In this document: piece by piece, positions 11,211 to 23,182 of the stretch
How positions within the stretch are numbered: position 1 is the stretch's first letter
Layout: every line of letters starts with the position of its first letter
The notes under the pieces: model-generated
The model's database searches: none
Told to the model about the DNA's origin: nothing
Seen by the model: the letters and a program-made list of their open reading frames with translations, nothing else
DNA from: Symbiodinium natans
Taxonomy: Eukaryota; Sar; Dinophyceae; Suessiales; Symbiodiniaceae
DNA length: 64,000 nt
Assembly (NCBI GenBank): GCA_905221605.1
Contig: CAJNDS010002166.1
Location: 313,501-377,500 of the forward strand
Reading direction: 5' to 3'
Made by a program: the position numbers and the translations under genes

Positions 11211-11479
11211 TGCGCGAGCCTCGCGAGCCGCTAGCCCTAGTAATCCCGCGCGCCAGTGCGAAAGCCTTAGCAAATTCCGGGGCACGTCAGCGCGAGCCAA
11301 GCGCGCATTTGCCAACAGCTCGATGGAGTCCGTGCATTGCAGCATATTGCATATTATTGCAGTCATACTGCTTGCGCGCGCGCCAAAGCGGCCATCGCGC
11401 AAGACATTCGCGATCGCGTGTGGGCCGGGCGGCGGCTCAGCAGCGGCGCGGGGGGGATCGATATTTGGGATCAGCCAGC

Positions 11480-11670
11480 GCATCCCACGTCGCCTCGTCT
11501 CCGGGTGCCCCGGGTTGGGCCACTGGAGCTTGCTGTGGCCCGCATCTGCCGAAAGGCCGGAGCCACGGTCGCCCTCAACGTCCGGTTGCGGGACCTGAAT
11601 GTCGACGTCACCCGACAACACGAACGTCGCATCGAGGTCATCGCAAATGGGCTGGTGTGGCTCACAGCTC
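11480..11670 (+). pseudogene. Retroelement C-terminal fragment
   Basis: The plus strand reads PLELAVARICRKAGATVALN then VRLRDLNVDV and ERRIEVIANGL, a segment I know from the C-terminal part of the same kind of retroelement polyprotein. The frame is lost beyond ANGLVWL. It lies head-to-head with the RT core on the other strand. Confidence 0.6.
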
Positions 11671-11872
11671 GCGTTCGACACCACACGAGTCTTCCTCTGA
11701 TTCGGGAGGTGCCCCCCGGAGGGTCAGCATGGGTCAGCGCACCCACAGCGGGGGCCGCACTTTCAGACGTACGCAAGGCAAACCCGGATGGCGGCGCCAT
11801 GCGTCGCATGCGGTTGACCCCTGTTGCCTTCGCGCTATCCGGAGAGAGCTCGATGCCGCAAGCCTGGCCATG

Positions 11873-12073
11873 CTGGACTCGCAGTCAAGGCCCCACACGG
11901 CGAGCGTGTTCACAACCCGGCCCGTTTCGCTTGAACTCTCCCTCAGATCGCCACTCTTCCGTGTGCTGCTCCGGTGGCTCCGCCTGCCACTGCCCCTTTC
12001 CGCTGCGCGATGCCGCTGCCGGCAATTGCCTTTGAGGGACCACATTGCAACATGTCTTCGGTCAGGCATCCTA
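11873..12073 (+). pseudogene. Second retroelement fragment, out of order
   Basis: The plus strand reads LDSQSRPHTASVF, LRSPLFRVLLRWLRLPLPLS and a C-rich RCRC piece with HIATCLRSGIL. In intact elements this precedes the RICRKAG segment; here it follows it, so this is a second partial copy or a rearrangement. Confidence 0.6.
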
Positions 12074-12099
12074 CACTCCGTTTTTGTGTTTTTTTTCTT

Positions 12100-14500
12100 T
12101 GCCCCCCCCTGCCGCTCCTTTTTCCGACGTCCCAGGTGAAGCGGTCCCAGCGCACACACAGTGGTCTAGGGCATACGTCTTAGGGGCGGGATTGGGAGGA
12201 GTCAGCGAGGATGTCGCTGAGCAACGGGGCCTCGGCGCTTTTGCAGACTGCTGGAACTCACGTGAAGTCGTTGGGGTCCAGGGAGCGCGCCAGGGTTTGA
12301 GCGAAGGCTGGGTACTCACAATGGCCGGCAGCGCGTCGGCCCAAAATGCCCGGTAAGCCGCAACTGCATGGCGCTCAGCGTTAAAACAGCTTCATTCATT
12401 GTGACCAGCAGCGTATGCTCGTGTGCTCACAGGAAGCAAGGTGCGAAGCGCGCACTGCGCGCGGGGGGCGGCACAGTACTTTGTTCTTGGATGGCAACAG
12501 CCATGCAACCTGCGTGTCGGCCAGGAGCGGAAGGTGGTCGACCGTTAGGGGGCGGGGCGCACGCGAAACCTTCCCCCCGCATGCGAGGCGTCTGCGCTTG
12601 GCCTCAGCCTCAGCCACCGGTTCGCCGGGCCGCGGCCGACGCGTCCGTGACATTCCTGGGCGAAAAGCCAAAACCAATCGCCCACACTGGAACGCCGCGA
12701 CCCGCTCCGATAACTCGGTGCGCCCGTGTGACCAGATGTTGCCCAGCCAACCCCATGCAGTCGCATGCAATCGCCAACAGACGCTCCCGTGCGGGTGTAA
12801 ATGTCTGAATGCACGAGTGCGCAAATGTGTGAGTATGCGACTGTGCGAGTGTGTGAATGTGCGCGTGCAAGTGTGCGTGTGCCAATGTGAGTGTGCCAGT
12901 AGCGAAACATGACGCTACTAAATCTTGCAACGAAAATGTACAACAAAGCAACCATGCAAACACCTAAATCCCTCACGCACAGACTTCTGCATTCGGCCAA
13001 AGCATGCAACATCTTGCAACGCAGGGCGCGTGGGCATGTGTGAATGGGGCGGTGCCTATTTCCTCTCGTCGTGCGGGGCGACGACGACTACGTCCGTAGC
13101 GGACTAACAGCCGGTGGGTGAATGTTGCACGCTGAACCGACCAGCTGGTGCACCCCACCAGCTGCAAAAGTGTGCAATGTTGTTGCCGTTGAGATAAATG
13201 TCTGTGCGGCCAAGGGCATAAAAAACAACACAAAGTCGTGCTATGTTTGTGTCTGGTGTGTAGCGCACACATACCTGGATTTGCGCAAGCAGTTCTATGT
13301 GAGGGAGGGTGCCAAAAAAATTGTGCCCTCTGTGCTTTGCCAGCTCTTGGGCCAGCAGATTCCTTCCCTCCTTTGCTTCCAGTGCCGCCCGTTGAGCTTG
13401 GTGGAAGGAGGCTTTGCATCACTTGCTGGGTGCGCATTTTACATTCCCTGTGGTTGCTCCGCACGTGGCGTGCAGTGGCAAGCTCGAGTCAGCTCGAGCA
13501 GTGAGGCAGTTCTTGCATACTGCGATGGTGTACAAGTACGCCTTGATGGGCATCGGCCGTGTGCAAGGATTCGAGGTGATTCAATTGCCCGAACACATGT
13601 CAATGTGTATCATGCACGTACATTGATGTTCATATACACCTACACACGCTGAACGCAGGCGGCCCGCAACGTCCGTATCGATTGCATGCTAATTTGCAAG
13701 AACACCGATGTTTCGGTCAGTGATGCACGGTGCGGTCCACCCATCCACCATCATCCTGTCAACAGTGGCCCACCACCTGCTGTGGAACAACGTCAGCAAG
13801 GGCTGTAGGCATGTCACCATGATACGTGCGGTCATGTGTATTCATCACGGTACAAATGCTTGCTTCTGCGCAGAGACATGCCGGAGCGCAGCACAACATG
13901 TGGGCGTAACGCATTGCGTTGCATGAAGCAGCATGCCTTTGCGCGAGGCGCCAAACAGCAAATGAGGCAAGGCGCAGCAGCTCACGAGCCAAAAGGGGAA
14001 TCGTGGCTTGCGCATGCGTTTGTTGGACTGAAGAAACATACGTAGGTTTATGCTCCGATTGGCTGCCTAATGGCATGCAGGGTTTGCATGCCTATGTTCG
14101 TTCATGCTCGGTTGTTGCACCCGGCTTCAACACCGCTCAAGCCATGTGATTTCGCCTGCCGTCGGCCCATCCGCATCAACTTATGCCCGGCGAGGAATTT
14201 GGAATCATCGACGCGTCACTTCATTTTTCGACTGTCTAATATGTGTAGTCGTGGCTACAAACCAAAAGCCCCACTGCACCGCGCTGGTAGTACGTGGGCA
14301 CATTTGGCTGTTTGTCATACTTTCCGAAATCATTTGATTGTGGCGCGTTCGCAAAAATGATGTTTGCACCACAATAAGCACTCACGCAATCTCACGCATG
14401 CGCATGCGCGGCTTCATGTAGATGCCGCCCCAGAGTCCGGCAAGCAGGTGTCGTCCCAACCCTGGGCCGCGTGGTGTCCCCGACGTCGCCCGCATCTGAA
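12100..14500. other. GC-rich region without supported genes
   Basis: Includes a degenerate TGTGAG/TGCGAG alternating tract near 12790-12905 that could favour Z-DNA. Several frames are open on both strands but none shows a family motif or clear splice context. Confidence 0.4.
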
Positions 14501-14513
14501 ATCTAGCAGCAAC

Positions 14514-14607
14514 TTTGCTGCCAATTAGCACAACGCTGCGCACGCGGGCACAATTGTCGGAGTCTAGATGTGGCAGACTCAGGACACCGTCATGCAGGCG
14601 GGCAGGC
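14514..14607 (-). CDS. Candidate exon PARLHDGVLSLPHLDSDNCA
   Basis: Thirty-one codons between TTTTTCCCAG|G (good pyrimidine tract) and AGCAAA|GTTGCT, continuing RVRSVVLIGSK. Phase 2 in, 0 out. Not recognised. Confidence 0.45.
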
Positions 14608-15769
14608 CTGGGAAAAATCAGTTCAAGGACCATGTCAACCGGAAATCCCCGTCGCACGGACTGCGTGCTGGCGCAGGGATGGCGTCGAGGAAACCCTGTG
14701 CTCGCGCAAGCCGCTGATTGTTTGGATTCGCCTCAGATTTCGCACACGTCCGCGGAGACCATGTTCTATTTGCCTGCACGTGCAACAATTCGCGCTGAGG
14801 GCCCAGAGCGCTGTTGCAGCGACTTGGGCATGGCGCCTATAGCGCCATCACACGGGTCCATACAGTACGGGTTTGAAAGTGCTGCGATGCTCAAGAGCTA
14901 CCGGACAGGATTTCACTCCGTGCCGGTCGCGAACGGACGTTGGCTGCGCCGGTAAGGCCACATCTCGCGCGCGGGGGTGTGTAAGGGGATCATCCATCGC
15001 AAGCGTTGATGTCATTACCCTGTAAAGGGTTCAACGGTGTTGCAACCATGAGTTCAAGGGCAAAAATCAAAGGACACGCAAAAGAGCGTTCCAATCAGCA
15101 AACCCGCAAAGCACGGAGGTGGGCAACATAACCAACGTGCATCCAGCCGAGAAGCATGGATGCGTGAGGAAAAGTATGGAAAAGTCACAATCAGGATGAC
15201 ATTGAACGAAGGTGGCCAGCGCTGACAGCTGGATCAGTTGGGATGATTCAGCCCGGTGCATGCGCCAACCAACCCCGTCCATGGCTGCGCGCTCACAAGG
15301 GTGCTCAAGGCTCGAGAAAACTTAAACCCAGCGTGCCATGGCGAAAAAAAGAGAGACCACGGTGCACGCCACGGGCACGCCAATGAATCCCAACCCCTAG
15401 AACGGAGGGCACATCGGAACAATACTTCACGAAGCGGCTCTGAAACGTTACGTGTTCGTTGCGTGTTCCACCTTCTTCTCGCACCGAGTACAAACGTGCC
15501 TACACGTCGTAAATGCCGGTGTCGAACCGGATTGGCGATCGGCTCGATGCGGGCGAGGTGGCAGGCAAAATGGAACGGGGCGAAGGGCAAGAGGGGACAG
15601 GGTGGGAGGTGGATGCGGCGCAATGAGCTGCCGGCCGTTGCCCAGGCCCGGCGCCCGCGATGCGTTTGCTGCCGCCAACGGGGCCGCATGTGTTGTAATT
15701 TCTGTGTCGGTCCTCTGCCCGCCGCAACGCCGCGAATGGAAGGACCCGGCGATGACCTCCACTATGCAG

Positions 15770-15917
15770 TCAAAGATACGATGCGTGGTACGAACCCGAA
15801 GAATTCACATTTTTGATGAACCGGCTGGGCTCCAAGGACGACCCATCCTCATTGCGGGTCATCGGCGCATTCGGCACAATTCGGCACACTTCGAATGGCC
15901 CAACGGGAATACGCAGG
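15770..15917 (-). CDS. Candidate exon LRIPVGPFEVCRIVPNAPMT
   Basis: After a CTACCTGCGCAG acceptor the frame reads on through RNEDGSSLEPSRFIKNVNSS to a stop at 15770; an alternative donor TCGG|GTTCG lies at 15795. Well-mixed residues on a strand with other candidate exons. Not recognised. Confidence 0.45.
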
Positions 15918-16284
15918 CTGCGCAGGTAGACACACGGCTTTGCGTTGTTGTTGCAATCGGCTCGGCGGAGATCCGCGTCGCGAGTTCGAGGCCGGCGGCG
16001 TGCCAGTTGCAAAGCGCATCGAGGCAGACGGACGGCGGCATCGGCCGGGGTATGCTTGTACCGTGCGGCCTCCCCAGCGGCGACGCTGGATTCTAGTGCG
16101 CCCGCGGCGAGGCACGACATGGCAAACAGCGACACTTAACGCACATGTCCATTGCGACCTGCGTCGTGGGCGCGCCGGGACGCGAACAGGATGTCGGCCC
16201 GGCTCGGTGGCCGGGCGGGGATGGGACGCAGCGTGCTTCACAGCGGATACGCCAGCATTCCCTAGAGACGCAATGCAGAAGCAC

Positions 16285-16358
16285 GTAAGGCAGCAGGGCC
16301 GCAGGCAACTCTCCCACACCAGGCCTCGCAAAGTTTGCCCTTCCCGCAGAGCCACATC
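16285..16358 (-). CDS. Coding-like segment, two possible exons
   Basis: One reading is DVALREGQTLR from CTTGCAG|G to a GAG|GCC donor; the other, from GCGAG|G, is PGVGELPAALLPY to TAC|GTGCTT. Both have dinoflagellate-type sites and I cannot choose between them. Confidence 0.3.
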
Positions 16359-16359
16359 C

Positions 16360-18590
16360 TGCAAGCGCAGCTTCAAGGTTTGGGTCGTGGGGTATAGGGT
16401 TTACAGGTTGTTTATCAGGGAACCCAAAACCCTCCAGACCCGAACAACCCGAAAACCCTTTCATTCCTAAAAATAGCGGTATACAAAACCCTTTCTCCAC
16501 CGTATTAAAACCCAAGAAACTTGGTACACCAAGTAAGCCTTTCCACACCCTCTGCAGAACCCAAGCGTCAGAGCGCGAAGACAGATGAGCCCAGTGATGT
16601 GAGTTCTTCAGGCCCACCCCCTGATCCCGAACTCAGCTCTTAAAGTCTGAAGATTGTTGCTTTCTCTGCTGTTAGGGTTGAGGCTCAAGGCTTTCAGACT
16701 TCACAGGCCACGTCAAGTAGAATGGCACTTTTTGGGGGGGGAGATCCTCTGGGGCAATGCCCTAAACCCACCCTATAAACCCTAAATCCCTGGTCGTTAT
16801 AACGTGCCTTCCGAAGCGAAGCCTGGGTTTGGGGTCCTCACCCCCAGGCCTGCGCGCGCCTGGCTGCGTAGATGCGGTCCTAGTCAGCGCAGACAGCGGG
16901 AGGATCATGGGAGCTCGGCGTAGGGTGGGAAGGCGCCCCAACGTAAGACAAGGAAGAAGGCCCATTCAACCCCTAACTAAGGAGAACACAAACTCTATCC
17001 TAAACCTCAAGCCCAAAACCCGAAACCTGAGACCTGAGACCCTAGGCCGTACTATGTCAACCGCACGAGTACTTAGCCCAAACCTCCGAAAACTAGCAGC
17101 TGCCGCTGGCTGGGCGCACCGAGCACGGAAAAAGCAGCACGCAGGCGGCCACCGGCCGTGGCACTAGGTCGAGCAACTCTTTGTCAAGACCTGGCTCAAG
17201 GTTCAGGCTTCAGGTGGTTTGAATTCAGCGTTGCAGCTGAGTTTGCCGAGAGGGAAGGCGGGGGGAGGCTTGGGGAAACTCTGCCTGCCGCTTGAGCTTT
17301 GCAACCAGGAGTCTTCCATGTCCGTCTGGGCAGGAAATGCAGGAAAACGATCCTGCCTAGTATATCGCAGAATTGCCATCGTGAAGGCAATCCGATCCTG
17401 ACAGTGCTTGGGTTCGGAGATGTCTGCCATGCCCGTGTGAAATGTCGCGCGCGCGGGCGCCTGCGCGAGAAGTCGGTAAAAACGTCCGGGTTGGACTCCA
17501 GGGACAACCAGGGACCTGCACAGTCTGCAAAACGATCCCGAGACACTCAGCCAAAAGCGTGGCTGACAGCGTTTATAGGGTTACAACCACGAACTCGCTG
17601 CACATGCACCATGCGGCGCCTGAACCGCTGTTGCCCTGCTTCCTGGCCAGGGAATGCATCTGGCCACAGTTGGGCAGGCGCTGTCCCTCAACAAAAAAGA
17701 TGCAAAACAGGCCTCAGCTGGTCGTTGAGCAACGCCAGATCATCGGCGTCCCGCGAGGAAGTCATGTGTGGGGGATGGGCTACTAATGCCGTTAGTGCAG
17801 TCAACTAGGTGTTGCTCGCGAAACATGCATCGCAACATCCACTTCAGACGTGGCAATCACACAGAGGCGTAGTTTGATGCTTCGATGGAGATGCTCAATG
17901 CACCGACCGGACAAAGAACACAAACGCAAACAAGATGCCCTGCTCGCCCCATTGCAAGGATGGCATTCCAGCAGGGGAAAGACTAAACCCTAAACCCGGC
18001 AATCCTAAACCCCTTCCTGCCCATGAAAGCCGATCAACCCTCAAAGGCCTATAAACACAGGCCCATTGAGCCTGCCTCAACCTCACGAGGGGATCTACCC
18101 AAATGACCAACGTGTCTTGAACATCTGGGGGTTCAGGGTTTGTAGGTTTGGGGGTTGGGGACCGGCAGTAGACCACGAGAGCCTAGTCGTTCCCCCCGTG
18201 GAAACGCGGCAGCTGAAGTAGAGTGCCCTACAGCCGCTGCAGAAGGACGCCGCATCCTCGCTGTTGCCTCAAGCAGTGCATGAAGGGGTGTGCCGTTGAA
18301 GCCTTACTTGGGGCCTCATGCGTAGTTCTAAGTAACGCTGCACGCACCTTTCAACTAACGATAACCATTTGGGGCCGGGCTACTCATGACTTCTATCCCT
18401 ATTTTCAGAACTACCCGTGAACCTCCAAGTAGAGTTTGGAGGTCCCTCCCTTTGGAAAACTCGGGTGAGCTAGACTGTGGGGGGGGGGGGTAGCCAACCT
18501 CTGGAAGGCCCCTGCTTTCATGTCTCACTCCCGATCGACAGAAGAATCGCATCGCACGATGCATCGCGAGACGAGCAGAAAAGCAGAGGC
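16360..18590. other. Region without supported genes
   Basis: Contains a few isolated TTTAGGG-like motifs and short open frames on both strands. No family motif found. Confidence 0.35.
18420..18432. repeat. Solo end of the TGAACCTCCAAGT element family
   Basis: The 13-mer that forms the right end of the MITE at 24970-25112 occurs here without a matching left end. Confidence 0.45.
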
Positions 18591-18599
18591 CCACTTCAC

Positions 18600-18641
18600 T
18601 CCAAGTGCCGCCGAGTCGCCACGTTCGGGCCGGCCGTCATC
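18600..18641 (-). CDS. Candidate small exon DDGRPERGDSAALG
   Basis: Fourteen codons between GTTTCAG|G and GGA|GTGAAG. Unrecognised. Confidence 0.3.
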
Positions 18642-19459
18642 CTGAAACCATGAAAGGAGAGGGTCCCCAACTTCCAGCATGGATGCACAGTAGCGAGCAA
18701 GGCAGCATTGGTAAGGCTCGGGCAAGCAGTGGTGCGTCCATGACAGCACCCGGCCCTACCACTACGGCATCATGCTGCAGCCACATGCCATCAGAAGAGA
18801 TAGGCCATCCTTGACAGAGAGCTCCGTCCGCCCATGTGTTCACACCCTAAACTCTAAACCCCTAAACCCCCAAACCCCTAAACCCCTAAACCCTAAACCT
18901 TCAGCAGTCCTTCTTGCAACCTCTACCCCCTGGGCAACACCCATTTTCAATCCAACTCTTGCAAGCCACTCCTAAACCCTAAGCTCTGAGCCATAAACCA
19001 TCTCGACTCTACACGCCGGATATGTCTAGATCCTTAGAGACCCCTCGAAAACTCTGCACCCTAAACGAGAGGCTCACCCCCCCCCCCCCCCCCCCCCCGG
19101 CTCCCTCCCTCCCCCCTCCCAGATACCCCTATATGGGTTCTTTGCATAGTGTTGCGCATGGAAGCTCATCTCCCTTTCATACTACAGGCCACTCTGTTGG
19201 GGAGTCTAAGGCACCTGCAGAAGAAGTGCCCACATGATAATATGACGATTGCAATTACCAGCCAAGAAGAGGTGCAACGTCCCAGCCCGGCTCATCATTT
19301 TCGAGGAAGACCCCGACCAAAAACGCTCCGACGTGTCTCCAGGCAGTTGCAGCATATCTGTACACCGCACCGTGGGTTCAGGACTTGGACTTGGGGTGGG
19401 TTCATGGCTGCAGGGTTTTCTCCGGGCCACGGCCCAAACCACCGAGCTGAGAGTGCGCT

Positions 19460-19630
19460 GATGCTGCAAGTGCCTTCAATCAAAACTGCCCGCAAGCGCG
19501 CGGGCAAAGCTCCGAGAACGTCCCACTCTTGCTGATGGGTTTGAGCTGGTTTGGCTGCTTCGCGACGTGTACCAGGCAGCGGAGCAACTGCAACTAGGAC
19601 TCCGGACCCAGAAATCGCGTCTGGGGATGC
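19460..19630 (+). CDS. Possible plus-strand exon
   Basis: An open plus frame reads LPASARAKLRERPTLADGFE then LVWLLRDVYQAAEQLQLGLR, a strongly helical peptide, with candidate donors at C|GTCTGG and CTAG|GTTTCG. The opposite strand is also open, so the strand is uncertain; most other genes here are on the minus strand. Confidence 0.3.
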
Positions 19631-20046
19631 TAGGTTTCGGGTTTAAGGCTTTTTGGATAAACCTACACCAGTAGCCCAGCGCGGGTACACGAAAAGCAGC
19701 TCCGAACGTCGCGCTCTTCATGGCGGACCGACTCTCAAATGAATGCACGGCAAATTGGTGAGCTGGAGCAAGGACATCTCACACGGTGTAGCTTTGGATC
19801 GCTTTTGGTCCCTAAACGCTAGACCCTGACCCTAAACCCTGGACCCTAAACCCTAGCCCAGCCCTAAAACCTAAACCCTAAATCCCAAACCCTAAGCCCT
19901 AAACCCTAAACTCCTCAGTGCCTCAACCCCTGAACTCAATGCAGGTTCTGGGGTTCAGCTTCGAGTGCTCTAGAACCGGGGTGTGGAGTTCGCGGAGCAC
20001 GTACGAGTGGGTGCAGGGTGTTGAAGCAAGGACTTAGGGTTTGGGG

Positions 20047-20082
20047 TTTAAGGTTTAGGGTTTAGGGTTTCGGGTTTAGGGT

Positions 20083-20156
<74 letters not shown>

Positions 20157-20173
20157 GGTTTAGGGTTTAGCGT
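20047..20173 (+). repeat. TTTAGGG array with a TTGAGGG block
   Basis: Starts and ends as TTTAGGG, with about eleven uniform TTGAGGG units (20081-20160) in the middle. Confidence 0.95.
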
Positions 20174-20403
20174 TTTCAGTGCCCGAAAGAATGGGCTTGG
20201 ACCTGTCTTGAGGGCTATTGACTGTTGGGGTTTTGGGGCAGAGGGGTGATAGCCATGAAACACCCTGAGACCCAGGCTTAGCTGCTCCAGCACACGGGCT
20301 GAAGCTCTGGAATTAAAGAGTCCAGGATTAGGCTCTCTAGGAGATAAGTCTTCCGTGCGGTTCGACGCCCGACGCTTCTCTATAGAATGTCAACTCCTAG
20401 GTC

Positions 20404-20481
20404 TTAGGTTTCAACAGAAGTTGCCATGGCTGTGCGGTAGGCTGCACTGCTGAATCTTGGCGAGACCTGCACATGAAGAGC
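20404..20481 (-). CDS. GSG candidate last exon
   Basis: After a classic TTTCCCTGCCTTACAG acceptor the frame reads ALHVQVSPRFSSAAYRTAMA then TSVET and a TAA stop. Phase 0 fits the exon at 20717-20806. Probably the end of the transcript unit. Confidence 0.55.
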   Translation of the reverse strand, partial: ALHVQVSPRFSSAAYRTAMATSVET

Positions 20482-20716
20482 CTGTAAGGCAGGGAAATCC
20501 AGTCGCATCAGGACATGCGCGGTCCATGTGGCGCAACACGGCCATCGGCGACATGCTACATCTGTGCATGGCGTGCAGTGAATTAGGTGCCCCGGGTGTC
20601 GTGTCCGACTCCCCGGCATTGGGCGGCGCGTGGAACTCAAATATATACCTGCGGATCTGACATGACTAAACTCTAAAACACAGCATGCAGCATTCACTAG
20701 CAGCTCTGGCACGCAC

Positions 20717-20806
20717 CACATGCAGATCGTCAGAAGCGTGGGAATTCATCCAGCAGCCTCTGCTTGCCTCAGCACCTCCCTCCTCAATCTGCATGGTCCC
20801 ACTTGG
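20717..20806 (-). CDS. GSG candidate exon
   Basis: Thirty codons, PSGTMQIEEGGAEASRGCWM then NSHASDDLHV, between GGCGACAG|C and GTG|GTGCGT. Phase 0 in, 0 out. Confidence 0.5.
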
Positions 20807-21013
20807 CTGTCGCCAGACGGCCTCACTCAAGGCCCTTGAATTCCCAACCCTAAATCCTAAACCCTAAACCCTAGACCCTAAACCCTAAACCCTAATCCAT
20901 ACCACCTACGAACCATGAACTCCCTGGCGACAGGCCCGAAACCTGCGTGTCATAGCTGCCTTGTCGCAAGCTTTGACAATTCAAGCAAAATAAAAGGCCG
21001 ACTCCAGCCATCT

Positions 21014-21168
21014 CTAGGGTTTAGGGTTTAGGGTTTAGGGTTTAGGGTTTAGGGTTTAGGGTTTAGGGTTTAGGGTTTAGGGTTTAGGGTTTAGGGTTTA
21101 GGGTTTAAAGTTTAGGGTTTAGTGTTTAGGGTTTAGGGTTTAGGGTTTAGTGTTTAGGGTTTAGGGTA
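21014..21168 (+). repeat. TTTAGGG array
   Basis: About 22 units, nearly uniform, with a few TTTAGTG variants near the end. Confidence 0.98.
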
Positions 21169-21406
21169 TCTTACAACTGTTTTAACTTGTTTAAGGTTTA
21201 GGCAGATGGGTGTTTCATGGCCAATGGCGAGGGCCTCGGGCGTAGCCAGCTTAAGCTTTGGGGCTTAGGGTTTTCGGGCCTTAGGGCCGGTTTAGGGCTT
21301 GAGGGCTTAAGGGGGCTTACGAGCTTTATCGTACCATGCAGCCAAGAATTCAAAGCTCAAAACTACATCCCACACCCCCGGCTAGATCGGCTGTCCTAGA
21401 GGCCAC

Positions 21407-21471
21407 GCGCCTTTCCTTCAGCGCCTCTCTCAGGAGTGATTGATTGAGTCCAGGTCCAGGAAGCCGTTGCC
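21407..21471 (-). CDS. GSG candidate exon
   Basis: QRLPGPGLNQSLLREALKER then R between TGCGCAG|GG and CGC|GTGGCC (phase 1 in, 0 out). The frame stays open beyond that donor. Confidence 0.5.
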
Positions 21472-21844
21472 CTGCGCACGGTTTGGAGGGTCGAGGGCCC
21501 TAAGGTTTGTGGATCCCAAACCTCCCAAAGGAAACCCTAAACTTGGGTCCATATACGAAGAGTCCTTCATGGGATTCTACAACCCCAGGAATACCCTGCA
21601 ACCATCCCCGAAATGGGCACTCAACCAGGTTTCTGAAACTAAAGCAAGAAGGGAAAGAGCAGCTGCCCAGTAGGCCTCGAACCCCGAAACCCTCAGTCCT
21701 AAACCCTAAACCCCGAAACCCTAAACCCTAAACTCTCGAGTGCCTAAACCCCTAAACCGTCACTTGGAGTTTGGGCTCCGCCTCAAGGGGTGTGTGCAGC
21801 TGTGTCAAGATTAGAGAATGGAACCCAGGCGCGGGCCCAGAGCA

Positions 21845-21983
21845 ACCCTAAACCCTAAACCCGAAACCCTAAACCCAAAACCCCAAAACCCCAAAACCCT
21901 AAACCCTAAACCCTAAACCCCAAAACCCTAAACCCTAAACCCTCAACCCGAAACCCTAAACCCTAAACCCTAAACCCTAAACC
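21845..21983 (-). repeat. CCCTAAA array with CCCCAAA/CCCGAAA variants, ending in a C run
   Basis: Telomere-type repeat in C-rich orientation on the plus strand; followed by about 15 C and then an A run. Confidence 0.97.
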
Positions 21984-22015
21984 CCCCCCCCCCCCCCACC
22001 CAAAAAAAAAAAGAC

Positions 22016-22085
22016 CTGAGCGCGTCTCGCGCCTCGCGGGCGGCTTCGGAGGCCACTGCGAGGACTCCGCGGAGTGCGGCGGTGC
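22016..22085 (-). CDS. GSG candidate exon, frame ambiguous
   Basis: Between ACCCGAG|G and CTCAG|GTC. Phase 0 gives APPHSAESSQWPPKPPARRE then TRS and fits both neighbours. Another frame gives a very helical TAALRGVLAVASEAAREARD, phase 1 in, 2 out, which does not fit. Confidence 0.45.
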
Positions 22086-22098
22086 CTCGGGTGGGAGG

Positions 22099-22297
22099 GG
22101 GTTTAGGGTTTCAGGGTTTCAGGGTTTCAGGGTTTCAGGGCTTCAGGGTTTCAGGGCTTCAGGGTTTCAGGGTTTCAGTGTTTCAGGGTTTCAGGGTTTC
22201 AGGGTTTCAGGGTTTCAGGGTTTCAGGGTTTCAGGGTTTCAGGGTTTCAGGGTTTCAGGGTTTCAGGGTTTCAGGGTTTCAGGGTTTCAGGGTTTCA
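22099..22297 (+). repeat. Uniform GGTTTCAG octamer array
   Basis: About 24 units of an 8-base variant of the telomere-like repeat, with four single-base changes. The GFQGFRVS frame it encodes is an artefact. Confidence 0.97.
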
Positions 22298-22449
22298 GGC
22301 TCTTTAGGTTTAGACAAGTGTTTAGGGTTTAGGGCTTAAGGAATACAGAACCCAAAATAATCCTGAATACCCCAATGAGCCTAAGTAAGTACCACATAAC
22401 CGTGAATAACCCTTTAAAACCCTTAAGAACCCTAAACCCTAAACCCTAC

Positions 22450-22494
22450 GCCAAGCTGCTGGAGCGAACGGCCACGTCCCAAACGCGTCGGCAC
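22450..22494 (-). CDS. GSG candidate exon
   Basis: VPTRLGRGRSLQQLG between CGCCAAG|G and GGC|GTAGGG, phase 0 to 0. A second frame (CRRVWDVAVRSSSLA, then TAG) would make this a last exon; the first fits downstream phases. Confidence 0.45.
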
Positions 22495-22576
22495 CTTGGC
22501 GGGTGCTGTGGGGCGACTCCGGTTCTCTATTCGTGGGGTTTAGGGGGGTCTAGGGTTTAGGGTGTAGAGTGTAGGG

Positions 22577-22676
22577 TGTAGGGTTTGGGGTTTGGGGTTT
22601 GGGGTTTGGGGTTTGGGGTTTGGGGTTTGGGGTTTGGGGTTTGGGGTTTGGGGTTTGGGGTTTGGGGTTTGGGGCT
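22577..22676 (+). repeat. Uniform TTTGGGG array
   Basis: About 14 units of TTTGGGG, flanked by TTTAGGG-like variants. Confidence 0.97.
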
Positions 22677-23182
22677 GGGGCATTTTGGGCTCAGGGTTTA
22701 GGGGTTTTCGGGTTGAGGGCCTGGTGCTTGGGGTTTAGGGGTTGGGGTTTAGGGGTTGGGGGTTTAAAGAAGTGTTTAAGATGTGGTAGTTCAGGGTTTA
22801 GGGTTTTGGGGTTCAGGAGCTCAGGGTTTCGGGCTTCCAGTCTATGTGATATATAAAGCCTACAATACCCTCACGGGCGTTGGAGCCCACATGCTGGGCT
22901 CTAACATTAGTGGGGCTTAGGGTTTAAGTTTTCAGGTCCAGGGTTTCACCATGAACCCCGCAGAAAAACATCCAGAGACTCAAAGATCCTGTTCCTAGCT
23001 CTGAAGAAGGAGTTAAGGAATCAGGCACCTTGTTTCCCACTATAGAATCCTTTAAGGGATTCTCTCGGCTTCCGACTTCACTCGTTCCCCCATTAAGGCC
23101 CCCGCAAGCCCCCACGAACCCTAACCCCTAAACCCGAAACCCTGAACCCGAAACCCTAAACCCTAGACCCGAAACCCTAAAC

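Noticed and set aside
11084-12139. 351-codon plus ORF as one gene
   Set aside because: Only its last part (from 11873) matches a retroelement; the rest is a shadow frame of low quality.
13122-13652. 176-codon plus ORF
   Set aside because: No motif, unlikely composition (His/Cys/Tyr runs), several overlapping open frames in GC-rich DNA.
22082-22339. Long frame GFQGFRVSGFQGFRVS
   Set aside because: Direct translation of the GGTTTCAG octamer array; repeat artefact.
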